From NCBI GenBank assembly GCA_032622095.1, contig CP136062.1:35586918-35650917 (forward strand): a DNA stretch of 64,000 nucleotides. The letters run 5' to 3'. Of this stretch, positions 46,144 to 58,266 are shown in pieces (within the stretch, counting starts at the first letter, position 1; every line of letters begins with the position of its first letter). The notes beneath the pieces are model-generated. The model was not told the origin of the DNA. It worked only from the letters and a program-made list of their open reading frames with translations, and ran no database searches. The DNA is from Siphonodentalium dalli (Eukaryota; Mollusca; Scaphopoda; Gadilida; Siphonodentaliidae). The position numbers and the translations under genes were made by a program.

Positions 46144-48984
46144 TTAAACTAGAAGGTGACCCGACTTCGTCCGGGCTTTGACCTTGAATTGTCTATTTTG
46201 AAGGCCAAGTTCAAGTGGGGTTACGATTTGACCCGTCCAAAACACTGCCCGAACAAAAGTACCCGTCGAAATCAATCAGGTTTTACCCGATTTGACCTTG
46301 AATTGATAATTTTGAAGGTCAAGGTCAGGTCGGGGTCACCATTTGACCCGTCCAAAACACCCAGTGGACAAAAGTAACCCTATGTATAAAATTTCGTCGA
46401 AATACCATCAAAATTGGCGATTTGACCTTGAATTGACCCGATGTCAAGGTCACGTCGCACGGGCAAATGAATATGCTTATGAGACTCCCCACGAAGATAC
46501 CCCCACATACCAAGTTTCATCGAAATCCCGTGATATTCGGGCGTTTGACCTTGAAATTACCCGATTTCAAGGTCACGTCGCACGGGCAAATCAATAGGCC
46601 TATGTCACCCCCCGGCCGAAAATACCCCCACATACCAAGTTTCATCGAAATCGGGTGGGCCGTTTTCGAGTTCATCGCGAATACACAGACACACAGCCGA
46701 CTTCGTCTGGGCTTTGACCTTGAATTGTCCATTTTGAAGGTCAAGTGGGGTCACGATTTGACCAGTCCAAAAACACTGCCCGGACAAAAGTACCCGACAA
46801 ACGTGCCCGTCGAAATCCATCCGGTTTTACCCGATTTGACCTTGAATTGATCATTTTGAAGGTCAAGGTCTGCTCGGGGTCACGATTGGACCCGTCCAAA
46901 ACAATCAGTGGACAAAACTAACCCCACGTATCAAATTTCGTCGAAATCCCATCAAAATTGGCGATTTGACCTTGAAGTTACCCGATGTCAAGGTCACGTC
47001 GCACGGGCAAATGAATATGCTTATGAGACTCGCCATAAGAAAGTACCCCCACATACCAAGTTTCATCGAAATCCCGTGATATTCGGGCGTTTGACCTTGA
47101 AATGACCCGATTTCAAGGTCACGTCGCACGGACAAATAAATATGCCTATGTTCGTCCCCGGCCGAAAATACCCCCACATACCAAGTTTCATCGAAATCGG
47201 CTGGGCCATTTTCGAGTCCATCGATTACACACAAACACACAGATACACACACACACAGATCTTTCAAAATATATAATAGATAGTCGATGAGCCCGACGTT
47301 GTCCGGGCTATTCAAAAACCAAATTCCAAGTCGATAGCTCCACCCGTTTCCGAGATCTGGTCTGTGCGAAGCTGGCGTCGCACGGGCTCGGCGACCCGAT
47401 ACAATTCGTATCCGGGGCAAGATACATTCACATACCAAATTTCAAGTCGATAGCTCCACCCGTTTCCGAGATCTCGTCTGCGCATGTGCAAAGCTGGCGT
47501 CGCACGGGCTCGGCGACCCGATCAAATTTGTATCCGGGGCAAGATACATTCACATAGCAAATTTCAAGTCGATATCTCCACCCGTTTCCGAGATCTCGTC
47601 TGCGCATGCGCAAAGCGGGCGCCGCACGGGCTCGCCAATACGACAACGTCCACCGCCTGGTCAAACTACAGACACGTACCAAGTTTCGTCCCGATCGGTC
47701 GAGAATCGTAGATTTGTATAAATGACAGACAAACAAACAAACATACATACAGACAGACAAACAGAGATCTTCAAAATATATATGAGACTTGAAGGTGACC
47801 CGACTTCGTCCGGGCTTTGACCTTGAATTGTCCATGTTGAAGGTCAAGGTCAAGTGGGGTCACGATTTGACCAGTCCAAAAACACTGCCCAGACAAAAGT
47901 ACCCGACAAACGTGCCCGTCGAAATCCATCCGGTTTTACCCGATTTGACCTTGGATTGATCATTTTGAAGGTCAAGGTCTGGTCGGGGTCACGATTGGAC
48001 CCGTCCAAAACAATCAGTGGACAAAAGTAACCCCAGGTATCAAAATTTCCGGTTTTACCCGATTTGACCTTGAATTGATCATACAGTGGACAAAAGTAAC
48101 CCCACGTATCAAATTTCGTCGAAATCCCATCAAAATTGGCGATTTGACCTTGAAGTTACCCGATTTCAAGGTCATGTCGCACAGGCAAATGAATATGCTT
48201 ATGAGACTCCCCGTACGAAAGTACCCCCACATACCAAGTTTCATCGAAATCCCGTGATATTCGGGCTTTGACCTTGAAATGACCCGATTTCAAGGTCAAG
48301 GTCACGTCGCACGGACAAATTAATAGGCCCATGCCACCCGCCGGCCGAAAATACCCCCACATACCAAGTTTCATCGAAATCGGCTCGACCGTTTTCGAGT
48401 TCATCGCGAACACACAGACAGACACACACACAGACACACAAACAGATCTTCCAAAATATATAATAGATAGCCGATGAGCCCGACGTTGTCCGGGCTATTC
48501 CAAAACCAAATTCCAAGTCGTTAGCTCCACCCGTTTCCGAGATCTGGTCTGCGCATGCGCGAAGCTGGCGTCGCACGGGCTCGGCGACCCGATAGAATTC
48601 GTATCCGGGGCAAGATACATTCACATACCAAATTTCAAGTCGATAGCTCCACCCGTTTCCGAGATCTCATCTGCGCATGCGCGAAGCTGGCGTCGCACGG
48701 GCTCGGCGACACGATGAAATTCGTATCCGGGGCAAGATATATTCACATAGCAAATTTCAAGTCGATAGCTCCACCCGTTTCCGATATCTCGTCTGCGCAT
48801 GCGCGAAGCGGGCGCCACACGGGCTCGCCAATACGACAACGTCCACCGCCTGGTCAAACTACAGACACGTACCAAGTTTCGTCCCGATCGGTCGAGAATC
48901 GTAGATTTGTATAAATGACAGACAAACAAACAAACATACATACAGACAGACAAACAGAGGTCTTCAAAATATATATGAGATTGT
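46144..48984 (+). repeat. Four head-to-tail modules of two related repeat elements
   Basis: Modules of type A (46150-47279 and 47790-48470) begin gaaggtgacccgacttcgtc or similar and hold blocks of gacccgatttcaaggtcacg. Modules of type B (47281-47789 and 48474-48984) begin gatgagcccgacgttgtccg and hold blocks of agtcgatagctccacccgtt. Each ends with a CAGA or CACA microsatellite and tcttcaaaatatata. ORFs on both strands are repeat shadows. A type B relative is inserted at 19798-20357. Confidence 0.8.
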
Positions 48985-49079
48985 GATATGTTTTAAATGA
49001 ACTCGCATTCAATAATTGTTGATATGACCAAAGTGAACCCAAATACCCTGACATTTAATTAAAAAATACACCTTTCCTA

Positions 49080-49565
49080 GTGAATCATCATTCGAAAGAG
49101 TTGAGATGATATTATGCATGGTGTTGATATATGTTACGACCAATAAAATAAATGTAATTTTCCACCCTTCGTATTCGTCTCGGTCGTCTGGTATTTCGGA
49201 ATCAAGTTATAAATAATTAAAGCCTGCATTTATTCTGCTCCCAAGAGACGAATAAGATGAATATATAGTAACTATATCATTCAGATCAAATTTTATGTTG
49301 GAAATGTTCTATAATCGATGATAATGTTCATGTTGTCCCAACAAGTGTCAACACAGACAATAATCGCAATTGTGTTTCTTTTACAATTTAAATGAAAGAC
49401 ACAAGCGCCGCTGATAACACATTGGTTTGGCCAATCACAATTGTCTATTTACACAATGCAAGTTACCGGAGTACTCTGTGCAAACAAATCGAGTATGCCC
49501 AATAAGAGTTACACCACAAAATGTAACAATCAACCAATCAGCATTGAGTATTCCCACTGACCAAG
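49080..49565. repeat. Dispersed repeat, inverted relative of 11440-11610
   Basis: Words such as ggagtactctgtgcaaacaa, aatcgagtatgcccaat and aatttaaatgaaag are reverse complements of parts of 11440-11610. Confidence 0.6.
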
Positions 49566-49594
49566 CAGAACACCACAGCATGCCCAGTCCAAGG

Positions 49595-49602
49595 GTATAT
49601 AA
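49595..49602 (+). promoter_or_regulatory. TATA-like box TATATAAG
   Basis: TATATAAG lies about 48 bp before a hammerhead-like motif at 49643. No ORF follows, so any promoter here would belong to a retroelement remnant. Confidence 0.3.
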
Positions 49603-49642
49603 GTGAGACGCAAATCACAATTCATTCTACCAACAACTGTCT

Positions 49643-49669
49643 CTGAAGAAGTCTAATCCAGACGAAATC
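49643..49669 (+). ncRNA. Hammerhead-ribozyme-like motif (degenerate)
   Basis: The sequence reads CTGAAGA, then A, a 4-bp stem GTCT/AGAC closed by AATCC, then GAAA. This matches the hammerhead core order (CUGAUGA, stem II, GAAA) except that the U of CUGAUGA is A. Related motifs are known in Penelope-like elements. With that substitution it is probably inactive. Stems I and III were not established. Confidence 0.3.
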
Positions 49670-49739
49670 GATAAGATAATAGGGATAACATAGCAACAGA
49701 GGGTTTTATCCCTAGGGCAGTATAACGTTCATATTCTGC

Positions 49740-50430
49740 TTACTTCCTGATAAACAAGATGGCTGCTGGGTGGCCATGTTTTTAAACAATTTTGAGAAAA
49801 AAGTTGATAGCTCCCATCAAGAGGCCACCTCAAAGATCCATATGAAGCTTGGTGACAATCAGATGATGGATGTGAACTCTAGGGTGTTCCGAAGGATTTA
49901 GTCATCTAAAGAGTAAAATCCATTTTCACACTAAGTCTCATTACTCACAATAGGGGTCATTAAACTCTAGAAGAAATCAATTGACAAAACCAGCTGTTAA
50001 TACTCTTTCCCCCATGTTGGTTCATCAGCATACGGAAGATCATTAAAATCCAACTGACAATGACCAAGATATTGAGCTTCAAAGTTGTTATGGACGGACG
50101 GACTCACAGATGGATACATGTCTGGACTCACGGGCCAACTAAGCTAATTTTTGTTTGCAGGGGATAATAAATACACCAGGGATCAAATTACTTTTGAAAT
50201 TTTGATTAGCAAATAACCTCACATTGACAATGATAGATAGCATTGTTCAAAAATCATAAAAAAATTCATACCAAATTGCATAGCTATTCTCCAAATTTGG
50301 GTAGCATATTGCGATGCGATACCAGTTAATTTGCTCCCCGAAATACACGGTGTAGAGGTATGTCCTGCAATCAATTTGTTTGTGGTACAACTTGATCATA
50401 CATACCTCTCCACCGTGTTTATTTTATAAT
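49740..50430. repeat. Dispersed repeat fragments and a small palindrome
   Basis: 49740-50160 contains aagatggctgctgggtggcc and tttagtcatctaaagagtaa, related to the family at 17330-18600 in reverse. 50340-50420 is a palindrome with arms acacggtgtagaggtatgt and atacctctccaccgtgt, a short relative of 11230-11365. Confidence 0.6.
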
Positions 50431-53029
50431 TATTTGTATCTCAGACTATATAGGGCCCTGCGAAGCGTCATATATATTAAAATCGGCCTATTACTTATGG
50501 GGACAAATAACTAAATTGTTTATTTATGGAGCTCCATTGATGGGGCAATTGCCGCATTGCATCGTGTTTTTTCCGCTTGGAGGTCTGTCATAATTCAGAG
50601 TTTATGTGATTACGTCCAATCGCAGTCTGTCACCATTTTGCGGATGTAACTATGTGTGACACTGTGGTTCTTGGACAATGTTTCAGTAAAATATAGTATA
50701 CTAGCTGATGTGCTCGACTTCATCCTGGCTATTAAGGGATTTCTTTGTGATTGCCTCCGTTTGGGCAGACTATACAGAGTCTGGACTTGTTTGTGGACAT
50801 TGCAAAATAGAGTCTGATGGGGAATTGCAAGTTTGAAATAGCGTTGAAAAGCACTGAGAAAGAAAAGACTATCATGTGCCTATATGAGTGAGGTTAAGGT
50901 AAAGGACACAGTCGCACATGAAATTGGACTTGTCCATATTGTTCACGGGATCAAAGTAGGCCTACATACAAGGCTCAAAATATTTGTTTTTACTGCCTGT
51001 CAAAATGACAGGCACCAAATGGATGGAGCTGGTAATTTCAGAATGGTGCCTGTCAAATTTTCACAATGATGTGACATATGGCTTACGGTCTCTGAATTCT
51101 TTACAATTTACAAATAACCAACAGTTGACGGTCCTTTATTATTCATGTAATCACAAGACAATTCAATGTCAAATATCATTCATACCTTTATGTTTTTAAT
51201 TATTTATTGAATAAAATAAAAAATATAACTTGAATAAAATCTCAAATCAAATGGAAAAATGTCAATGTGTGACCCACTTCCAGTACAGAAAAGTTATGGC
51301 TCGCTTGCAAATTTATACAATGATCTGATAGATATTAAAGAGTCTCCCAAAATATTGATTGAGAAGTCACCTTGCCACTGATCTAAGAACAACTGTGTTA
51401 AATATTATTATGAGCCAGGAAGGCTGTTATACATGTATTTAAATATCCCCACCAACCAACAGTTCCAACAAAAGCTCAATGTTTGAATCCATACTAGTGT
51501 TACACATTTTAGTGACTACCCATCACTCACATTAAACGACAGAATATAGGTTAGATGGAACCAAATGTTTTCCATAGGCCTCAGTGTTAGTGTTTGGCCC
51601 CGCCCACTAAATTTGCTACATACGAATTTCACGAAATGGTAAATTTCGTGAAGCCCAACCCTTCGCGCATCTTTTGCCATGTATGACTACCATCATGACG
51701 ATGCCTTTTTCAATTTTACAATACGCGTTTCCACACTACCCCACTTTTTCAAAAAATTTGAACTGCTGATGAAAACAAATACCCTGCCTTATTCTCCCGT
51801 CAATGTTTGGACACGAATGCATTTCAGACTAGGGAAAACCACATTTATACATGTCATATGTATTATATCTTTTAAATTTGTAAATATTATTGAGATATTA
51901 TACGCCAATCGTGCCAATTCGAGATACCGTGTAAAAATGAAAGGGACGTAATTCTACTTATTTAGTTCCTTCTAACCCAGCAGAAGTCAACAACAACATT
52001 CTAACCTATAGAATTTGAAGTGGAGAGTATCAGTAATTGCAGTAATAATACCTGAGGGAACACAGCACATGAGTTCTTATTCAACGGATAGTGAATAGCG
52101 GAAGTCAACAACAACAACAACAACAATTTGATCTTCTAGAATGAAACAATAACTTGTCATATATGTACAAACTCTTTGAAATTGTATTAACCAACACCCA
52201 TTCACATATCAAATTGAGTCATTAAAAAGTATATAAGCTCAAACATGGACTGTAAGCCTAAAATACTTTGTTTTATACTCGTTTAATGTTCCCTATTTTC
52301 AATGTATATATAGTCCGTTAATTTAGCGATGTTATTCAGATTTATCGATGTTTGTTGCCAATTGACTCCGGTTTGATGCCTTTTATGAGCATAATATTCA
52401 CACTTAATTAGGCTAATGACTCCTTGAATTAAATTAAAAACTTCAACTAATAGAAAATGGAAGATGATATTGTATAATATTTCTATATATCTATTGTTTA
52501 TATAATTCTATATCTCAATATCCTTATGTTATAATATTAACTTGGATGAGAGAATAAAGCTTACTACCGACTTTCACATTCCTTACTGAGAAAGTCACCC
52601 AAACCTTCCTGACAGAAAAGCATATAAATATAGCAATACTTTTAACAAAGACAAACACAAATACATTTATTAAATACAACTATCAACACACCTCTTTGAT
52701 CTATAGATTGACTGTCATGTATGCGCTTATAGTTACATATAATATTAAGAAGATGACAACATTGAACAGGTCAGGCACGTCCTGAATTCAACAATTTACT
52801 CCACTATTATAGTGGTATATGACACAACATATTCATGTTTCCTGTATTTGCAATGGGAATAGAATAATAGAATAATATTATAGAATAAAATCCTTCCCTC
52901 CCACCAGCTCCCACCCCAATTTTCCCCCAAAAAACTGACAATAATCTATGTACTTATTTTTTACTCTTTTCAGGAAGAAGAATTGTCTGCATTGAATTAA
53001 TTATTTGTTTTGTGACAACAGATACAAAA
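50431..53029. other. Intron 13, unassigned stretch
   Basis: About 2.6 kb of AT-rich DNA. It includes a fragment near 50700-50745 similar to the gatgagcccgacgttgtccg family, a local inverted pair at 50990-51056 (tgcctgtcaaaatgacaggc), a piece of the 24850-25301 element at 51566-51590 and a CAA run near 52110-52125. No gene is supported. Confidence 0.5.
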
Positions 53030-53250
53030 TTGCAAAAGGATTCCTATTCATTGGTGGGAACTGCATGGTCAGCCCTCGATCTTAATTCAGAAATTTTGGC
53101 TTTGGCAATCCACTATGGCAACCCTTTGCCATGGCCCAGTTTGCTTCAGCAAATGGTTTTGGTATATATTGCTGATTGCCGTAGCTAATGATAAGGGCTG
53201 TATTATCGTTTGTAGAACGTTTCCTAAGGTATAACTACTCATCAATGAGT
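53030..53250 (+). repeat. Dispersed repeat before exon 14
   Basis: Shares aaaggattcctattcattgg and gaacgtttcctaagg with 17210-17305 and 26030-26115, the family also seen after exons 7 and 9. Confidence 0.55.
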
Positions 53251-53323
53251 ATTTAGTTTAGAAAGAGTTAAATATCCATGAGCAGTATTTCAGTTCACTT
53301 TAATTTAATTTATTCTTATCTAG

Positions 53324-53748
53324 AGTTCGTATGGATCTACGACTTGTTCCTCTGAAACTGGCCCTGGAAGCATTCGCTGATGTTCGTGTACCGTATATCA
53401 GCGACTGGACTACTTTCTCCAGGGGCAACATATGGCAGTACAGTATGTCAGCAATCAATTCTACCTTAATTGACGAATTGATGCAGGGAGAAGATCAATC
53501 TGACCCCACATTTACATCGACAGCTGTATCTCGGAGACGACGCAGCAATGTTCCTCAAGGATGTAAACTGCAGCAGGTCATTGGGCGTGACCATACTGAC
53601 CCCGCCTTCCTCATGGAGCTGTTCGCAGATGATGAATCAAGTGATTTGAAGTTATACTACGCTGTCGGAACACACAAGAGTGGAATGGACGTGGCTGACT
53701 GGGAAGAAATGGGTGTTGCTGCACTGGTGCCTGCAAAGCTTACAAACG
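53324..53748 (+). CDS. Exon 14 of the large gene
   Basis: The acceptor is ttcttatctag; one base completes Gly from exon 13. It encodes VRMDLRLVPLKLALEAFADV, RVPYISDWTTFSRGNIWQYS, then MSAINSTLIDELMQGEDQS and a four-arginine run (53532-53543, SRRRRS), a furin-like cleavage site that suggests processing in the secretory pathway. After it, a second part (GCKLQQVIGRDHTDPAFLME and DLKLYYAVGTHKSGMDVAD) looks like the start of a beta domain, possibly fibronectin-III-like. It ends LTNG across donor G/GTGTGT in phase 1. Confidence 0.9.
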
Positions 53749-53814
53749 GTGTGTATATAGAGTGACGTCACATGGATACGTGTGTATATATAGTGACGTT
53801 ACATGGAGAGGGCT

Positions 53815-54400
53815 TTATTGTCCCCCGAAAAATGTATTTCTGGGGACTATTGTAATCGGCTCCGTGCGTACGTTCGTCCGTCCAGAGTTATAACTCCAGT
53901 AATTATCATCCGAGTTGATTGAAACTTGGTATTTAGGTGTCTCAACCAAGAACACATGTGCTCTGCAATTCTGGGTTTGATCCGATATTCTTTTATGCAG
54001 TTATTTCCCTTTTTTTAAACTTTTTTTTTACTTAGAAAATTTCTCAATTTTTCGGTTTCCGGATATCTCAAGTTTGGATCCTTTAATTGCAAATACCGTT
54101 TTTATGTGGATAAGTCATATCAAGATACAGGTTGAGTTCGAATTTGAGTTTGATACAATGATTTTTCCTAGAGTTATGGACTATTTTCGACTTAGAAAAT
54201 TCAAATTTGTTTTCTTTTTTCTTTGGTTTCCGGATGATAACTCAAGTTTGGATTGTTTAATTTGAAAAATCTGTATTTTTGTGGGTCCAAATACAGGTCA
54301 AGTTTGAATTTGAGTTTGATCCAATGATTTTCCCCAGAGTTATGGGTCTTTCGACTTTGAAATTTTTAATTTTCTGTATGAGGGTACCTTCATGGTGTAA
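53815..54400 (+). repeat. Dispersed element with 'ttgtccccc' head
   Basis: The head is attgtcccccgaaaaatg with tttctggggactattg, an inverted pair. The body has gttatggactattttcgact and ggtttccggatgataactca repeated two to three times. The region 54401-54790 after it includes a G-rich run at 54583-54603 and is otherwise unassigned. Confidence 0.65.
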
Positions 54401-54794
54401 TCAACTCCTCCTACAGTTTTGATCGTAGATATTTGAAACTTCAGAGTATTGTTACCTACATAATGCAGATGTGCAACATGTATATAGATGACGGAAAAAA
54501 TATGTTTTTACGGAATTATTAACCCATTCGACTTTGAACATTTCAACATTTCTTTTAATTTCTTTAACTTGCCACCTTGTCGGGGGGGAGGGGGGGGGGG
54601 GGGAACTGTGGTCGGCCGACCTTTAATTTTATTTTATTTTGAGTTAAATTGTGAACATGATAACTACATTAAATGTTATCCAATTGAGCAATTTACTCCA
54701 TAGCTTCTATAGATTCATTGAAAGCAGATTAATTCAGACCCTAACCTATTGTGAGATTGTTGGTTAAAGGGTACACCTGTTGTGAACCAAGCCT

Positions 54795-55350
54795 GAGTTT
54801 ATTGTCCCCAGACGGACCTCATTCTGCAAATGACAGGCACACTAAACTCAGGCTTGTAGTGAACATTTAATCCCTACTATCACTCAAACTCCAGTCTAAA
54901 TATTCACACTACAGGCCAAAATGAAAATGAATAGTGGTATCTTTCTAATCTCAAATGATTTTATAACTATAAGTTACTAAATGATGAACTATATATACTT
55001 ATATAGGCTTGAGAATAAAATAAATGTGTTTATCCACAAAAACAGGTTATGCGAACTCAAAAAGATTATGAAATGTGTTAAGGTTATGCAAAATTTCTAT
55101 AGTTAACCCTGGAGCTCCCTGAAATTTTGCGAAAACCCTGTGCCAATACATTCTCTTATATACTAGTATGCGATTCTCCCATAGGGAGCCTCTCATATAT
55201 GAGAGAATGCATTGGACTAATAATATTTACTTCGACCTTGTAAGCCAGTGCATTCTCTTATATATGTAAGGCTCCCTATGGAAGGCTCCCAATTGCACTT
55301 GCATAGGGTATTTAATGCTACAGCAGCTTAGCTCCCGTCATGAAAGTGTT
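54795..55350. mobile_element. Foldback fragments (gaggtcccc and ttctcttatata families)
   Basis: 54795-54860 is a short palindrome with cctgagtttattgtcccc and cacactaaactcagg. 55105-55350 is a TTAA-type copy (ttaaccctggagctccctga at the left, cccgtcatgaaagtgttaaa at the right) with two gcattctcttatatat palindromes. Confidence 0.6.
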
Positions 55351-55619
55351 AAAGGCCTGTAACCCATCCCCAAAACATATATAACTTTTAATATACTTAG
55401 TATGTTTTTGGGTTCGATATTTGTTGTGGCTAGCTTCTCCTAACTGTTCTATCCGGATACCTATTATAAGGGGAGACACAGTCTCACGTGGGAGTTTTGA
55501 TTCATTGTCATGAAATTGGCTGCGAATGAAGATGGGGGGGGGGGAACTTGTCTGTACCGTTCTTTTTCAGGGGTTAGTGACCACAAACACTCTTTTGTCA
55601 GCTTAAAGCATCATTGAGG

Positions 55620-56084
55620 AGTAGTTATACCCCCGCAATGAAGTTGTGGGGATATATACTGGAATCAGCTTGTCCATCCGTCCGTTGTCCGTGGACACAA
55701 ATTTGTTCGGAGTTTTTCTCAGTCGTGTTTTGATCATTTTCTGTGAAACTTGGCACATACATTAATCACCATGGGAACCTGTGCACCTGCGATTATGACG
55801 TGTTTTTTGGTGGAGTTATCCTCCTTTTTCGACTTAGAAAATGTTTTGCAACATGCATAATTTTATCTGAGCATTAATTCCTACATTTTTAGGTCAATGT
55901 TTTTTAAACTTGGCACTGATATTTAGTACCATGGGCACCTGTGCACTTGGGATTATGAGGTTTGTCCCACTTTTTTGTGGAGTTATTCCCCTTTTTCGAC
56001 TTAGAACATTTTCGCAACATGCATAATTTTATAATTTTATTCCTACATTTTTCAGTCAACAGGTTTAGGATTAGGGTTAGGGGA
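55620..56084 (+). repeat. Dispersed element with 'tacccccgcaatgaagtt' head
   Basis: Relative of 31105-31675, with the same order of blocks. Its tail (ggattagggttagggg) joins the 68-bp array directly, as a relative at 26130-26418 joins the 72-bp array. Confidence 0.7.
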
Positions 56085-57260
56085 ATGTTCAGATAATAAG
56101 TTTAGCCCTTTCTATTCTAAAGCATCATTGATGAGTAGTTAGCCTATAGGAAATGTCCAGTTAATAAGTTTATTCCTTTCTATTGTAAAGCATCATTGAT
56201 GAGTAGTTAGCCTATAGGAAATGTTCAGATAATAAGTTTAATCCTTTCTATTGTAAAGCATCATTGATGAGTAGTTATCCCATAGGAAATGTTCAGATAA
56301 TAAGTTTAGCCCTTTCTATTCTAAAGCATCATTGACGAGTAGTTATTCCATAGGAAATGTTCAGATAATAAGTTTAGCCCTTTCTATTCTAAAGCATCAT
56401 TGATGAGTAGTTAGCCTATAGGAAATGTCCAGTTAATAAGTTTAATCCTTTCTAGACTAAAGCATCACTGATGAGTAGTTATCCAATAGGAAATGTTCAG
56501 ATAATATGTTTAACCCTTTCTATACTAAAGCATCATTGATGGGTAGTTATCCCATAGGAAATGTTCATATAATAAGTTTAACCCTTTCTATACAAAAGCA
56601 TCATTGATGAGTAGTTATCCCATAGGAAATGTTCAGATAATAAGTTTAGCCCTTTCTATTCTAAAGCATCATTGATGAGTAGTTAGCCTATATGAAATGT
56701 CCAGTTAATAAGTTTAATCCTTTCTATTCTAAAGCATCATTGATGAGTAGTTAGCCTATATGAAATGTCCAGTTAATAAGTTTAATCCTTTCTAGACTAA
56801 AGCATCACTGATGAGTAGTTATCCAATAGGAAATGTTCAGATAATAAGTTTAACCCTTTCTATACTAAATCATCATTGATGAGTAGTTATCCCATAGGAA
56901 ATGTTCAGATAATAAGTTTAACCCTTTCTATACTAAAGCATCATTGATGAGTAGTTATCCCATAGGAAATGTTCAGATAATAAGTTTAACCCTTTCTATA
57001 CTAAAGCATCATTGATGATTAGTTATCCCATAGGACATGTTCATATAATAAGTTTAACCCTTTCTATACTAAAGCATCATTGATGAGTAGTTATCCCATA
57101 GGAAATGTTCAGATAATAAGTTTAACCCTTTCTATACTAAAGCATCATTGATGATTAGTTATCCCATAGGACATGTTCATATAATAAGTTTAACCCTTTC
57201 TATACTAAAGCATCATTGATGAGTAGTTATCCCATAGGAAATGTTCAGATAATAAGCTAA
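56085..57260 (+). repeat. 68-bp tandem array, about 17 copies
   Basis: The unit contains ttcagataataagtttaacc, ctttctatactaaagcatca, ttgatgagtagttatcccat and aggaaatg. The spacing is 68 bp (for example 56221, 56289, 56357). Variants (tagcctata, gtccagttaataag) show blockwise amplification. It ends about 225 bp before the exon 15 acceptor and does not include it. Part of the unit matches the dispersed repeat at 26053-26103. Confidence 0.95.
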
Positions 57261-57485
57261 AACAAACAATCATTGTTGAACGTATTTTCTAAACATTTCC
57301 CTCAATAAATAGGGCTCCTTCTGCACTTTTATTTATCTGTCATCTGCTTTTTTTGCCTTAGGCTTAGCATCCTTCCAAATGGATACTATACCTTTTCTAT
57401 GTTTACTTTTTAACTGATTGGGAAAATCCATTTAGTATAGAACGGGTTAATGTGTATTATTGCACTTGTATCATTTCACATATAG

Positions 57486-58266
57486 GTGTGCCACTATACT
57501 TCTCTGTGAAAGCTGTGAATAGCCAGGGAAAGGAAGCAATCACTACATGCTACTTACCGACATATGATACGACTCTCCCCGATGGGCGAGTGGATGCTTC
57601 CTACGAGTTCACCAGCCATCCAAGTATCTTATCAGGAACTCTGTTGGTGTTCGATGATTCTGAGCTTATCACACACCATGCTCAATCTGTCGGATTCTCC
57701 CCAGGAATGTTCGGAACCGAAGTTAGACCATGGGCGTTATTAACGATAGAGGATGGTGATGTTCGTAATGATATATCAGGGAATTTGAGACACTTTTCTG
57801 TTGCTAAAGAAGGTAAACTTACAACTCAACCGATAAATACAACAAAAACAAACGATGCGGAGCAATGTGCGTTAGTTTGTCTAAATTTTGGACAGAATTG
57901 TGTTTCTTTCGACTTTGAAAACCACTCAGAAACATGTGACTTACAAGAATTTGCAGAAGGTCCGACCTCTTTCCTCAGAACTAAAGGGAAATATAACCAT
58001 TATGAACGACTCTCTGCCAGTAAAACAGCTTACATAGAATATACAGATATTGCTTTGAATCACAGCGTTACATACTATCTGAACACTAACATAACAAATG
58101 TTATGGGTTATCAAAGTTACCTGACCAGCAGAGGAACGACAGCCGACTTTACGCCACCACTTCCAGGAGTAATCAAGAATGCCAAGTCGGATATAATTCA
58201 GCATGACCAATGCGCTGCTTCTATAGAGCAGAGGTGTATTAACTTGACTCCCCTAGACAATCACAG
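57486..58266 (+). CDS. Exon 15 of the large gene, with PAN/Apple-like segment
   Basis: The acceptor is cacatatag and the donor GTAAGG. Two bases complete Gly from exon 14. At 781 nt it is the largest exon. The start (VPLYFSVKAVNSQGKEAIT) looks like the end of a fibronectin-III-type domain. The middle (HPSILSGTLLVFDDSELIT and EVRPWALLTIEDGD) is not assigned. A segment at about 57850-57955 has the PAN/Apple-like cysteine pattern (AEQCALVC, then NCVSFDFE, then TCDLQEF). The rest (TAYIEYTDIALNHSVTYYL to ADFTPPLPGVI) is again fibronectin-like. Several NxS/T sites (NHS, NIT) fit an extracellular location. Phase 2 at the end joins exon 16 as Arg. Confidence 0.9.

Noticed and set aside
46156-48953. 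ORFs of 110-177 codons on both strands
   Set aside because: All overlap the tandem modules of a non-coding repeat; opposite-strand ORFs are equally long.
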